The position numbers and the translations under genes were made by a program. From Hyphomicrobiales bacterium (GTDB lineage: Bacteria; Pseudomonadota; Alphaproteobacteria; Rhizobiales; JAJFHB01), in the NCBI GenBank assembly GCA_021775755.1, contig JAJFHE010000033.1:248001-312000 (forward strand): DNA of 64,000 bases. Direction: 5' to 3'. The notes beneath the pieces were generated by a model. The model made no database searches, was not told where the DNA came from, and was given only the letters and a program-made list of their open reading frames with translations. Position 1 is the stretch's first letter. Each line of letters begins with the position of its first letter. Positions 1 to 8,490 of the stretch are shown here, piece by piece.

Positions 1-689
1 GCCACAAACGGCTGCAGCCTCGGCGAGATGTCGTAGCCAAGACGCAGCTCGCCGCCAGCTTCATAGTAGTTGCGGTCGGCATTGCTCTGCACTCCGCCGC
101 CGACGAGATCGACATCTTCAACGAGATTGTAATCGAAGGTGCCTTCCGCGCGCGCAGTCACACGGTTGAACTGGTGCTCGATGGCGCCGAGTGTCGCAAT
201 GCTGTGTTCGTTAGGCGGCTCGGCGGCGGCACCTGGAACGTCGACTTCACCGCGGCCTTCCTGATCGAGTGTGTAGGAAGCTTCCGTTTCAACGGTGGTG
301 CGCGAGAAAAGGTCAAGCCGCGTGCCAAGCACGACATTGACCCGGGTTTCGTCTTCACTTGGATTGCCGAAGAAAAACAGATGCCGCGACGACACTTCAA
401 ATCGTGTCTGATGCCGCGCCCAGTCGCTTTCGACACGCAATTCCGGCGCGACGAAATAGCCAACATCGCTGACCCGGCCGGTGTTGGCGGCGAATACGTT
501 ATCGGTGATCTCTAGGCCCGTTTCCACGGACGGATAGGCGATGAACGCACCAGCCCCGACCCCTCCGGGCTGGTACGCATCATCCGTAACGGGCGCAGGC
601 GTAACCTGCTGTGCCCGGGCAGCGCCCTGCATGCCGTACGCAAGACCCAAAGCGGCTGAGACCACTGCCACGAATCGATACAGACTCAT
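1..689 (-). CDS. Outer-membrane beta-barrel protein (BBP2_2-like), N-terminal part
   Basis: This minus-strand reading frame is open from the ATG at 689 to the window edge (about 229 codons), so the C-terminus is missing. Residues 1-26 form a typical signal peptide ending in ARA before QQVTPAP. The mature part has alternating polar/hydrophobic stretches with a conserved-looking opening (YPSVETGLEITDNVFAANTG) followed by APELRVESDWARH. These resemble the putative beta-barrel porin 2 family, whose members are often linked to exopolysaccharide export. The protein should sit in the outer membrane. It is divergent from glpD. Family assignment is from remembered patterns and no search was run. Confidence 0.7.
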   Translation of the reverse strand, partial: MSLYRFVAVVSAALGLAYGMQGAARAQQVTPAPVTDDAYQPGGVGAGAFIAYPSVETGLEITDNVFAANTGRVSDVGYFVAPELRVESDWARHQTRFEVSSRHLFFFGNPSEDETRVNVVLGTRLDLFSRTTVETEASYTLDQEGRGEVDVPGAAAEPPNEHSIATLGAIEHQFNRVTARAEGTFDYNLVEDVDLVGGGVQSNADRNYYEAGGELRLGYDISPRLQPFV

Positions 690-816
690 TATAAACACGC
701 GCTTTCAACGCAAACTCACACACCTGATCCGCACAACATTCCGGTACAACGGCCCGGCAAACTGAACAGCGGAACACGGGAGAAAAACTAGAGATTCATG
801 GTTAATAAGTTGTGTA

Positions 817-828
817 GTGCACGTGCAC
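817..828. promoter_or_regulatory. 12-bp perfect palindrome in the divergent glpD/barrel promoter
   Basis: GTGCACGTGCAC is a perfect palindrome lying 49 bases before the glpD ATG and 128 bases before the start of the divergent outer-membrane protein gene. The position suits an operator for a dimeric regulator. The same 10-base core, TGCACGTGCA, recurs at 31071-31080 in front of the TRAP operon. Function is inferred. Confidence 0.35.
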
Positions 829-877
829 GCACGGCACGGTACAAGCGGGCAACGGAAACACCGGACAATTGGCACCC

Positions 878-2392
878 ATGACACAGGAAGTCGACCTGTT
901 CATTGTCGGCGGCGGCATCAATGGCGCCGCCGTTGCGCGTGACGCCGCGGGTCGTGGACTCAAGGTCATGCTGGCGGAAAAAAACGACTATGGCAGCGCC
1001 ACGTCCTCTGCATCCTCCAAGCTAATCCATGGCGGGCTGCGCTATCTCGAACACCGCGAGTTCCCGCTGGTCAGGGAATCACTGCACGAACGCGCCGCAC
1101 TGCTTGAAATGGCGCCACATCTCGTAACGCCCATGCGGTTTCTCGTGCCCCTGACGTACGGGCGCTCGCGGCCCTCCTTCATCGTGCGCGCCGGGCTCCT
1201 GCTCTACGATCTCCTTGCCGGCCGCCGCCGCATCGAATGGAGCGGGCGACTGTCACGCGATGAAACCGATGCGCTTCCGCGTCTCCGCAAAGAGGGCCTG
1301 ACGAGCGTTCTGCACTATCCCGACTGTTGGGCCGACGATGCCCGGCTTGTTCTGGAAACCCTGCTCGATGCGCGCGCACGTGGTGCGGATGTCGCCAACC
1401 GCCGCGAGGTGACAGCCATCTCGCCGACTGAAAACGGCTATGCGGTATCGTATCTGCAAGACGGGCACACTCGGGATGCTATGGCCCGCTTCGTCGTCAA
1501 TGCGGCCGGGCCGTGGACAAACAAGGTGCTCGATAAGGTATCGTCCACACCGCCACGCCGCCAGTTGCGCCTGGTGCGCGGCAGCCACATCGTAATCGCC
1601 ATGCCGCAACCCTCCGACACCACGGCCTTCACGCTGCAGAACCCCGACGGCCGCGTCGTTTTCACCATTCCCTGGCAGAACGGGCGCTATCTCGTCGTCG
1701 GCACAACCGATGCCCCACACGACGGTAATCCGGAAGACGCTGCCTGCTCGATTGCCGAGCGCGACTATCTTCTGGAAGCCTATAACCGCTATTTCGATCA
1801 TCCAGGCGCACCGGCCGCGGCACAGGACGTGGTCTGGACCTGGTCGGGCGTGCGCCCGCTTGTCGATGACGGTGCCAAGGACCCAAGCAAGGTAACGCGG
1901 GACTCGCAACTGCTTGTCTCGCGTGCCGGCACCGGCGCCCTCGTCTCAATCTACGGCGGCAAGCTCACAACCCACCGTGCACTTGCCGACAAGGTCATGA
2001 AGCGCCTGAAGATTCTCGGCGCAAACATTGGCGGCTCGTGGACGGCGGCGTCGCCGCTGCATGGTGGCGAACTCAACGCAGAAGAACTCGCGCGATGGTG
2101 CGAGCATACGGCGCGTGCTCATCCCGGCCTGCCGGTCACTCGCTGGACCCACACCTATGGCAGTCACGCACAGACACTTCTCGATCACGTCCGCGTCAAA
2201 GACGGAGCGAATACCGCAACCGTGGGCGGCGTCCTCCATGCAGAGCTTGAGTACGCAATGCAGGTCGAGGACGTCAAATGCGCCGAAGACTTCCTTTACC
2301 GCAGAACCAAACTCTTTCTTGACGTCGGCACGGAAGCATCAGCCGAAATTGACGAGTGGATCCAGGACCCAAAGACAGGCATCGTCAAGTAG
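878..2392 (+). CDS. glpD: Aerobic glycerol-3-phosphate dehydrogenase (FAD)
   Basis: It oxidises sn-glycerol 3-phosphate to dihydroxyacetone phosphate and passes electrons to quinone at the inner membrane. The 504-residue length matches the GlpD family (about 500). The FAD-binding Rossmann motif GGGINGAAVARDAAGRG starts at residue 11. The block SSASSKLIHGGLRYLE follows near residue 48, and the second FAD contact SIYGGKLTTH lies near residue 360, followed by the C-terminal DAO_C-type domain. ATG at 878 is preferred over an in-frame TTG nine bases upstream, although neither has a strong ribosome site. No glpK, glpF or glpR lies beside it, so it is a stand-alone gene. Confidence 0.95.
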   Translation: MTQEVDLFIVGGGINGAAVARDAAGRGLKVMLAEKNDYGSATSSASSKLIHGGLRYLEHREFPLVRESLHERAALLEMAPHLVTPMRFLVPLTYGRSRPSFIVRAGLLLYDLLAGRRRIEWSGRLSRDETDALPRLRKEGLTSVLHYPDCWADDARLVLETLLDARARGADVANRREVTAISPTENGYAVSYLQDGHTRDAMARFVVNAAGPWTNKVLDKVSSTPPRRQLRLVRGSHIVIAMPQPSDTTAFTLQNPDGRVVFTIPWQNGRYLVVGTTDAPHDGNPEDAACSIAERDYLLEAYNRYFDHPGAPAAAQDVVWTWSGVRPLVDDGAKDPSKVTRDSQLLVSRAGTGALVSIYGGKLTTHRALADKVMKRLKILGANIGGSWTAASPLHGGELNAEELARWCEHTARAHPGLPVTRWTHTYGSHAQTLLDHVRVKDGANTATVGGVLHAELEYAMQVEDVKCAEDFLYRRTKLFLDVGTEASAEIDEWIQDPKTGIVK

Positions 2393-2664
2393 ATCAGAGA
2401 TGGTTTACTCGATTTTAACCAATATATTCACTAGAATATATTATTAATACGAAATACTGAATAAATGTAAACGTGTACTTTTGAATATAAATTACGTAAT
2501 GATCTATTAACTATAAAATTCCGATAACATCATCCACCCGGTTCAACGCATTCCAGTTAGCTATTATTTAGATTTCCCTTGATAATTTCGTCTCTGACAG
2601 CGTGCCCTAGTGGGCCGCAGATGAGGATTTCAACGGGGCGAGCAATGCTCCCAGGGGGTCTGTA
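2393..2664. other. AT-rich intergenic spacer with a perfect inverted repeat
   Basis: I see no gene here. Bases 2400-2580 are strikingly A/T-rich compared with the GC-rich genes on both sides. Within it, AATATATTC (2421-2429) and GAATATATT (2434-2442) form a perfect 9-bp inverted repeat around a 4-base centre. The spacer follows glpD and precedes the stator genes. It probably holds the stator promoter and may also be bound by an AT-preferring nucleoid protein. A strong site for ribosome binding, CAGGGGG, lies just before the stator ATG. Confidence 0.6.
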
Positions 2665-3432
2665 ATGGATCTGGCTACTATTATCGGGATCGTGCTCGGG
2701 GCAGCAATCGTCTGCGCCGCGATTTTCATGGGCGGCAGTTTCATGACCTTCGTGAACGTCCCCTCGATGCTCATCGTGATCGGCGGCTCCATCGCCGCGA
2801 CTGTCCTGCGGTTCCCCCTGTCGGGTGTTATGTCTTCACTGAGCATCGGCGGCAAACTTGCGTTTACTCAGAAAAAGTCGAACCCGCGCGAGCTCATCGA
2901 CGAAGTCGCCAGCCTTGCCGACATCATCCGCAAGAACGGCCCGCTCGGTCTGGAAAGCGTTGAGATCGAAGACGATTTTTTGTCGAAAGGCGTGCAGTAC
3001 ATCGCCGATGGTTACGAGGCTTCCTTCATTTTTGAGTCTCTTGAGCGCGAACGCGACCTGATGCTCGAGCGGCTTGAAGAGGGCAAACGGTTCTTCAAAG
3101 CGCTTGGCGACAGCGCGCCCGCATTCGGCATGATCGGCACTCTGGTCGGACTGGTGCAGATGCTGAGCACCATGGACGACCCCTCAACCATCGGGCCGTC
3201 CATGGCGATCGCGCTTTTGACCACGCTGTACGGCGCGCTGATCGCCAACCTGATCTGCCTGCCGATCGCCGACAAGCTCGACGCCAAATTCAAGGTCCAA
3301 AGTGTCAACCTGACGCTCGCGATCGACGGCATCATGCAGATCCGTGAGAACAAGAGCCCGGACATCATCAAGGAAATGCTCGTTGCCTACCTGCCCGAGA
3401 AGCAGCGGCTGGAGCTCGTAGAGGCCGCCTGA
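2665..3432 (+). CDS. motA: Flagellar stator subunit MotA/PomA
   Basis: This is the ion-channel A subunit of the flagellar motor stator, located in the inner membrane. The 255 residues contain four membrane segments: about 3-22, 30-48, and the closing pair formed by FGMIGTLVGLVQML (about 153-166) and MAIALLTTLYGALIANL (about 181-197). The large cytoplasmic loop between segments 2 and 3 has the charged ERERDLMLERLEEGKRFF stretch that contacts FliG in this family. Length and layout match sodium-type PomA (253 residues) better than E. coli MotA (295), so Na+ coupling is plausible but inferred. It is followed 34 bases later by the B subunit. No other flagellar gene is in the window. Confidence 0.92.
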   Translation: MDLATIIGIVLGAAIVCAAIFMGGSFMTFVNVPSMLIVIGGSIAATVLRFPLSGVMSSLSIGGKLAFTQKKSNPRELIDEVASLADIIRKNGPLGLESVEIEDDFLSKGVQYIADGYEASFIFESLERERDLMLERLEEGKRFFKALGDSAPAFGMIGTLVGLVQMLSTMDDPSTIGPSMAIALLTTLYGALIANLICLPIADKLDAKFKVQSVNLTLAIDGIMQIRENKSPDIIKEMLVAYLPEKQRLELVEAA

Positions 3433-3466
3433 GGCGCCTCTCCGTAAACGGAACTCGGATTAAACC

Positions 3467-4357
3467 ATGGCGAAGGGCAAAGGACCCGTTATCCAGGAGG
3501 GCGCACCGGAGTGGATCGTCACGTTCGCCGATCTGATGTCCCTGCTCGTCTGCTTTTTCGTGCTGATCATCTCGTTCTCCATCCAGGACAAGGAGAAGCT
3601 GCAGATTGTCGCCGGTTCGATGCGAGAGGCTTTCGGCGTCAAACAGACCATGATCAAAGCCGGCATGATCGAAATCGAAGGTGTGCCGGTGCGCGACTTC
3701 GTCAAGCAGCTGGCTCAGATCGAGCGCCCCAACGACACCGACTTCGCCGACATCAGCCACGACCAGAACACACGCCAGGGTTCGGAGGCCAATACGCACG
3801 ACTACGAACAGGCCGCCATCGACCAGCCGCGCAGTTTCGCGCTGGCGGCGGCATCTCTGCGCCAGGCCTGGCAGGAACTGCCTGAAATACTTGAGCTTTC
3901 CACCAACATCATCGTTGAGGAAACACCTGATGGTCTGAATGTGCAACTGATCGATCAGGACGGGCGTGCCATGTTCCATCCCGGAACGGCTGAGCCCTAC
4001 ACGCACATGCGCGCGCTTCTGGAGAAGATGGCGCCGGTGCTCGCGCAGATGCCCAACCGGGTGCGCATTACCGGCCACAGTGATGCTACGCGGCTCTATC
4101 GCGCTGACGGTTACGGGCTATGGGAACTGACCGCGGACCGGGCCAATATGGCGCGCCGCATTCTCGGTGAGACGGGTTTGCCGTCGGACCAGATTGCCTC
4201 GGTTGTCGGCAAGGCTGACACCGAACCGCTGTTCCCCGACGACACGTTTCTTGCCGCCAACAGACGCATCTCCATCCTGATCCTGCATGAAGATCCGCCG
4301 CTCAACCCCGACGGCGATCTGTTCGGTGCCGGCCGCACTGTGCAGCCGCAGGAATAG
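3467..4357 (+). CDS. motB: Flagellar stator subunit MotB/PomB with OmpA-like domain
   Basis: It pairs with the preceding A subunit to form the stator and anchors it to peptidoglycan. The N-terminal motif PEWIVTFADLMSLLVCFFVL contains the ion-binding aspartate, here Asp22, at the start of the single membrane helix (about 17-37). The C-terminal OmpA-like peptidoglycan-binding domain spans roughly residues 190-285 and shows RITGHSDATRLY and ADRANMARRILGETGL. The 296-residue length is normal. Its stop lies 1 base from the convergent stop of the NfeD gene. Confidence 0.92.
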   Translation: MAKGKGPVIQEGAPEWIVTFADLMSLLVCFFVLIISFSIQDKEKLQIVAGSMREAFGVKQTMIKAGMIEIEGVPVRDFVKQLAQIERPNDTDFADISHDQNTRQGSEANTHDYEQAAIDQPRSFALAAASLRQAWQELPEILELSTNIIVEETPDGLNVQLIDQDGRAMFHPGTAEPYTHMRALLEKMAPVLAQMPNRVRITGHSDATRLYRADGYGLWELTADRANMARRILGETGLPSDQIASVVGKADTEPLFPDDTFLAANRRISILILHEDPPLNPDGDLFGAGRTVQPQE

Positions 4358-4358
4358 G

Positions 4359-4805
4359 TTACTCTTGCGTTTCAACCGTGAACCGGCGGCCATCGACGCC
4401 GGTCACGCGGACGCGTGTTCCCTCTTCGGCATCTGGACCACGCACCTCCCAGATTGTGTCGTCAATGCGGACTGAGCCCACACCGTTACGGATCGCCTTT
4501 TTCAGCACAAAGCTTTCCCCCACATGGTTCAGCATGCGGCGGTTGAGATTCGGCTGATCGCTCTGCGCGCCCTTGCCGGTAAACAGGAAACGCGAGGCGA
4601 AAAGCGAGATGATCGACAAAATCGCGAATGCAGCGATTTCCCCCTGCCACGGCAGGTCGATCACAAGTTCCGCGGCGCCAACCAGAATGGCCGCGATCCC
4701 CAGCCACAAAAAGAACACGCCGGGAGCGAGCAGTTCGAGCGCAAACAGCACCGCCGCAACGATCCACCAGGTCCACCCCCCCATCGCCGAAAGCAGCTCT
4801 TCCAT
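4359..4805 (-). CDS. NfeD family membrane protein
   Basis: This is a short NfeD-type protein of 148 residues with three hydrophobic segments (about 12-30, 33-52 and 57-75) and a C-terminal OB-fold. The latter includes HVGESFVLKKAIRNGVGSVRIDD and TRVRVTGVDGRRFTVE. In this family the protein partners with an SPFH protein in membrane microdomains, and the SPFH gene lies directly upstream in the same direction (59-base gap). The pairing supports a two-gene operon. No catalytic Ser protease domain is present, as expected for the short NfeD class. Confidence 0.85.
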   Translation of the reverse strand: MEELLSAMGGWTWWIVAAVLFALELLAPGVFFLWLGIAAILVGAAELVIDLPWQGEIAAFAILSIISLFASRFLFTGKGAQSDQPNLNRRMLNHVGESFVLKKAIRNGVGSVRIDDTIWEVRGPDAEEGTRVRVTGVDGRRFTVETQE

Positions 4806-4864
4806 ATTGTCCGGTCTCCAAACCTCTCGTCACGGCCGTGCGCGATCAGCACCCGGCTTCTCGA

Positions 4865-5860
4865 TCACGATCCCGTATTCGGCGTTCGGCCGCCACGTCC
4901 CGGGCGCCCGGCCGCGCCATCGTCTCCATTGCCGAGCGCCTCGCGGGCAATCTCCGCGATCCCGCCAATCGACCCGATCACCGACGCAGCTTCCACAGGA
5001 AGCATCAGTACTTTCTGATTTGGCGACGCCGCAAGCGCTTGCAAGGCCTCAATGTACTTGTTGGCGACAAAATAGTTCACCGCCTGCATAGAGCCATTGG
5101 CAATGGCATCGCTGACCATCGTGGTTGCCTTGCCTTCAGCCTCAGCCTCGCGTTCGCGTGCTTCCGCCTCGCGGAACGCAGCTTCGCGCTGACCTTCAGC
5201 CGCCAGCACAACGGCCTGTTTTTCGCCTTCCGCCTTGAGGATGGCCGCCTGGCGTTCGCCCTCAGCCTCGAGCACGACGGCGCGCTTTTCACGCTCGGCC
5301 TTCATCTGACGCGCCATCGCCTCGACCAGGTCGCGCGGTGGATTGATGTCCTTGATCTCGATGCGTGTCACCTTGATGCCCCACGGCGAGGTCGCCTTGT
5401 CGACAACCGCTAACAGCCGCTGATTGATCTCGTCGCGCTGGGACAGCAGTTCGTCGAGATCCATGCTGCCCATTACCGTTCGTGTATTCGTCATCGTCAG
5501 ATTGAGCACGGCGATTTCAAGGTGATTGACCTCATAGGTCGCCTGAGCCGCATCGAGCACCTGATAAAACGCAACGCCATCCGCCGTTATCATGGCGTTG
5601 TCGCGCGTAATCACCTCCTGGCTCGGCACTTCCATGACCTGTTCCATCATGTTCATCTTCGATCCGATGCGGTCGACGAACGGGATGATAATGTTCAGCC
5701 CCGGCGTGAGGGTACGTGTGTATCTGCCAAGCCGTTCAACAGTGTAGTTGAACCCCTGAGGCACGATTTTAACCGACTGAAACAGCAGGATGATGAACAG
5801 TGCCAGCAGGATAAGGACAAACAGGCTGACGCCTTCGAAGATCATTAGGTTTTCAAGCAT
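4865..5860 (-). CDS. qmcA: SPFH/band 7 protein, QmcA-like stomatin
   Basis: A membrane scaffold protein that oligomerises in the inner membrane and is thought to modulate proteases such as FtsH. It has one N-terminal membrane helix (about 7-28), then the band 7 domain (about 30-190) with [19 protein letters not shown] and [17 protein letters not shown] long helical segment rich in Ala-Glu repeats ([20 protein letters not shown]) follows, and the tail is glycine-rich and disordered. The 331 residues fit QmcA/YbbK-type stomatins (about 300). It is the first gene of a pair with the NfeD gene. Confidence 0.88.
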   Translation of the reverse strand: MLENLMIFEGVSLFVLILLALFIILLFQSVKIVPQGFNYTVERLGRYTRTLTPGLNIIIPFVDRIGSKMNMMEQVMEVPSQEVITRDNAMITADGVAFYQVLDAAQATYEVNHLEIAVLNLTMTNTRTVMGSMDLDELLSQRDEINQRLLAVVDKATSPWGIKVTRIEIKDINPPRDLVEAMARQMKAEREKRAVVLEAEGERQAAILKAEGEKQAVVLAAEGQREAAFREAEAREREAEAEGKATTMVSDAIANGSMQAVNYFVANKYIEALQALAASPNQKVLMLPVEAASVIGSIGGIAEIAREALGNGDDGAAGRPGRGGRTPNTGS

Positions 5861-5949
5861 GGGCCGCTCCTCACACTCCGGTTTTACTGGTGCGTGAGCT
5901 TAAACCGATTCTCTCACCCGCCGGTCGGGCAAACGAGAAGCTGCAAGAA

Positions 5950-6984
5950 TCAAATCCAGCCCTGGAGTTCCCGGTCGACGATGTGAGCCATCATGTCGAT
6001 TGAGGCATCCGTGTCGTTGAGACACGGTATGAGCGTGAAATTCTCGCCACCGTTTTCATAAAAGGTCTGCGCCGCCTGCAGGGCGATCTCTTCCAGGGTT
6101 TCGACACAGTCCGCCGCAAAACCCGGCGTGACGACCGCCAGATTGTGCACACCCGATTTGGCCAGTTCGGCGATCGTGACATCCGTATAGGGCTTAAGCC
6201 ATTCCGCCCGCCCGACCCGGGACTGAAACGTCACAAGGAACTCGTCCTCCCCAAACCCTAGTGTTTCACGCATGAGGCGGCCGGTTTTCTGGCAATGGCA
6301 ATAATAGGGGTCGCCCTTGTCGCAGAACTCCTGGGGAAGCCCGTGAAAGGACGCGACGATCGTGTCAGGGGCCCACGCAAGTGTTTCAAAATGCTCGCGC
6401 ATGGTGGCGGCGAGGGCGAGAATGTACGTCCTCTCGTCATGATAGGGCGGCGCACCTCGAATGGCCGGTTGCCAGCGCATGGTCTTCAGGGCGTCAAAGG
6501 CCTTGTCCATGACGGTGGCGGTGGTCGCGGCGCTGTATTGTGGATAAAGCGGAAATATCAGAATGCGTTCGCAGCCTTTGCTTCGCAACGCCTCCAGCCC
6601 TTCAGCGATCGGCGGCTTGCCATACCGCATGGCCCAGTCGACCTCGATCTGCGGATGCGCCTGAGCGAGTTTTCGCGCAAGTTTTTCAGATTGTGAGCGG
6701 GTGGTGGTCCGCAACGGCGATTCGTCGAGGTCCCGGTTCCATATTTCATCATAAGCCGCACCGCTTCGCTTCGGCCGCGTCGTGAGAATGACGCCGTTCA
6801 GCAATGGCCACCAGATGTAGCGGGGCGCTTCGATAACCCGCGGGTCGCTCAGAAACTCCTTGAGATAGCGCCGCATCGACCAGTAGTCGGTGGCGTCGGG
6901 TGTTCCCAGATTGACGATCAGCACACCGATACGCCGCTCCGGCAGGTTTGGATGACCGGATGGCCGGTGGTCGCGCTCTGTCAA
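5950..6984 (-). CDS. hemH: Ferrochelatase
   Basis: It inserts ferrous iron into protoporphyrin IX, the last step of haem b synthesis. The N-terminal motif GVLIVNLGTPDATDYWSMRRY is typical. The catalytic histidine sits in VASFHGLPQEFCDKGDPYYC, and the conserved glutamate motif CVETLEEI is present near residue 300. Length (344) is normal. The start is a TTG at 6984 preceded by AGGAG eight bases upstream, which is clearer support than any later ATG. It stands alone between the SPFH gene and a permease gene. Confidence 0.93.
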   Translation of the reverse strand: MTERDHRPSGHPNLPERRIGVLIVNLGTPDATDYWSMRRYLKEFLSDPRVIEAPRYIWWPLLNGVILTTRPKRSGAAYDEIWNRDLDESPLRTTTRSQSEKLARKLAQAHPQIEVDWAMRYGKPPIAEGLEALRSKGCERILIFPLYPQYSAATTATVMDKAFDALKTMRWQPAIRGAPPYHDERTYILALAATMREHFETLAWAPDTIVASFHGLPQEFCDKGDPYYCHCQKTGRLMRETLGFGEDEFLVTFQSRVGRAEWLKPYTDVTIAELAKSGVHNLAVVTPGFAADCVETLEEIALQAAQTFYENGGENFTLIPCLNDTDASIDMMAHIVDRELQGWI

Positions 6985-7054
6985 GGTGGAGGCTCCTGCG
7001 GATTAGCGTTCTGGCGACAATCAACCGCGAAATCGCGGCAAAGTCCAGCCGCGC

Positions 7055-8269
7055 TCACTCAAACAGGAGGTAGTAGGCATAGGCGAAGATCAGTGCCGGC
7101 ACGGCGGAATAAAGCGTTGCCACGACCGCGGCCCTCGGTGCCAGCGCAATCGCGGGGAACAGGGCGTCGCCATCGTTGCTGATCGAATTGCCGATCTGGG
7201 CTGACAGCGGCACAAGGCCCGAGAGATAAAGTGTCGTCACCACGATCTGCGGCCCGCATCCAGGCAGGAAGCCGACGACAACCCCCATAAGCGGCACGAA
7301 CGGCGCCCAGACATGGAAGAAGTTTTCGATGCCGGAGCCGGCAAGGTGGGTGCCTATCTCATAGACAAGAAACCCTAAGATCACCCAGGTGGTGATGAAG
7401 TTGGTGTCTTTGATGATGCGCCGCCAGGTCGGTTGCTGGCCGATGGAAAAGCTCTGGCTGCCGGAGTGGGTATTGCCACCCGGCGAGAACACCCACATCA
7501 GGAAACACATAGCGGCGGCAAGAAAACCGAACCACATGGTGGGTTCATGAAGGCCAAATGCGCCAAAGAAGGCGTCCGTATCAACCTGAAAGGCGATAAA
7601 CAGGCCGAGCACGATGCCTGGTACGAGCAATACAATCCAGAGCGTGCTGAATTTGTTCAGAAAGGAAGCAAGACTTGCATGTGGCGGGTGCGCGGGAGAA
7701 GCCTCCCCGGCTTCGGCAAGCGCCCGCGCGGCCACCGCATCCGCGCGCATGAAACCGGCGCCGTGGATCATGTCGACAATCCAGCCCGACAGCGAGCCCA
7801 CGACGAAACCGAGAGCGAATATTGCAAGCCCCGTCATCGGCTCGCGCGCCAGCAGCAGGAAGGCCGCATCTCCCATCGTTGCGACGAGCACGGCGACAAC
7901 ACTGCCGAAGGACACGTAGCCCCGGGTGTACTGTGTCACGACGATGATCGCCCCGCCGCAACCGGGCAATGCGCCGAGAAATGAGGCAAGCGGTGCCTGA
8001 AAGGGACCGGACCGGTCGAGGAACCGGCCGATATCGCCCCGCAGAAGGTTTTCCAGCCCGTAGACGATTGCCAGGGTACCGGCGACGAACACCGTCACCT
8101 GAAGATAGGCATCGGCCATGGCCGACATCGTCAGGTCGCGCAGATCCGGTGAAATGGACAGAAGCAGTACCAGCACGAGAACAGCCGCAAGGCGCCAACC
8201 CATGCTTGACAACTGCAGGTCCTGCGGTCCGAAGAGACGCCGGCCTGCAGCAAGTACATACTCGGTCAT
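7055..8269 (-). CDS. Putative 10-TM heavy-metal (manganese/arsenic-type) exporter
   Basis: An integral membrane protein of 404 residues with about ten hydrophobic segments, resembling the ArsP_2-type putative metal exporters, some annotated as manganese transporters. It contains two related half-sites: LGALPGCGGAIIVV near residue 98 and VGFLPGCGPQIVVTT near residue 335. Each is followed by a TM segment with a GD pair (TMGDAAFLLLA; ISNDGDALFPAIA). This internal duplication suggests two inverted repeats that together build a metal path with the Cys and Asp residues. The substrate cannot be told from sequence. It is a single gene, 70 bases upstream of hemH and in the same direction. Confidence 0.65.
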   Translation of the reverse strand: MTEYVLAAGRRLFGPQDLQLSSMGWRLAAVLVLVLLLSISPDLRDLTMSAMADAYLQVTVFVAGTLAIVYGLENLLRGDIGRFLDRSGPFQAPLASFLGALPGCGGAIIVVTQYTRGYVSFGSVVAVLVATMGDAAFLLLAREPMTGLAIFALGFVVGSLSGWIVDMIHGAGFMRADAVAARALAEAGEASPAHPPHASLASFLNKFSTLWIVLLVPGIVLGLFIAFQVDTDAFFGAFGLHEPTMWFGFLAAAMCFLMWVFSPGGNTHSGSQSFSIGQQPTWRRIIKDTNFITTWVILGFLVYEIGTHLAGSGIENFFHVWAPFVPLMGVVVGFLPGCGPQIVVTTLYLSGLVPLSAQIGNSISNDGDALFPAIALAPRAAVVATLYSAVPALIFAYAYYLLFE

Positions 8270-8490
8270 TCACACAAATCCCGTGGCTGAACCGCCTAGC
8301 GGCAGTCTGTTGCAGTTTGGAAGCATTATAAAGATGGGAATCCTTCATGCAATTGCAAATTATTCTTAACTGAAGGGAATTGTCTCAATAATTCAGCTTG
8401 TTACTGCATGATAACGCATATATGAGGCCATTCGCCGCAAGGACCTGATAAACTCTCAGCTGCTTGAAACAACACACCGAGAGGCCACCG

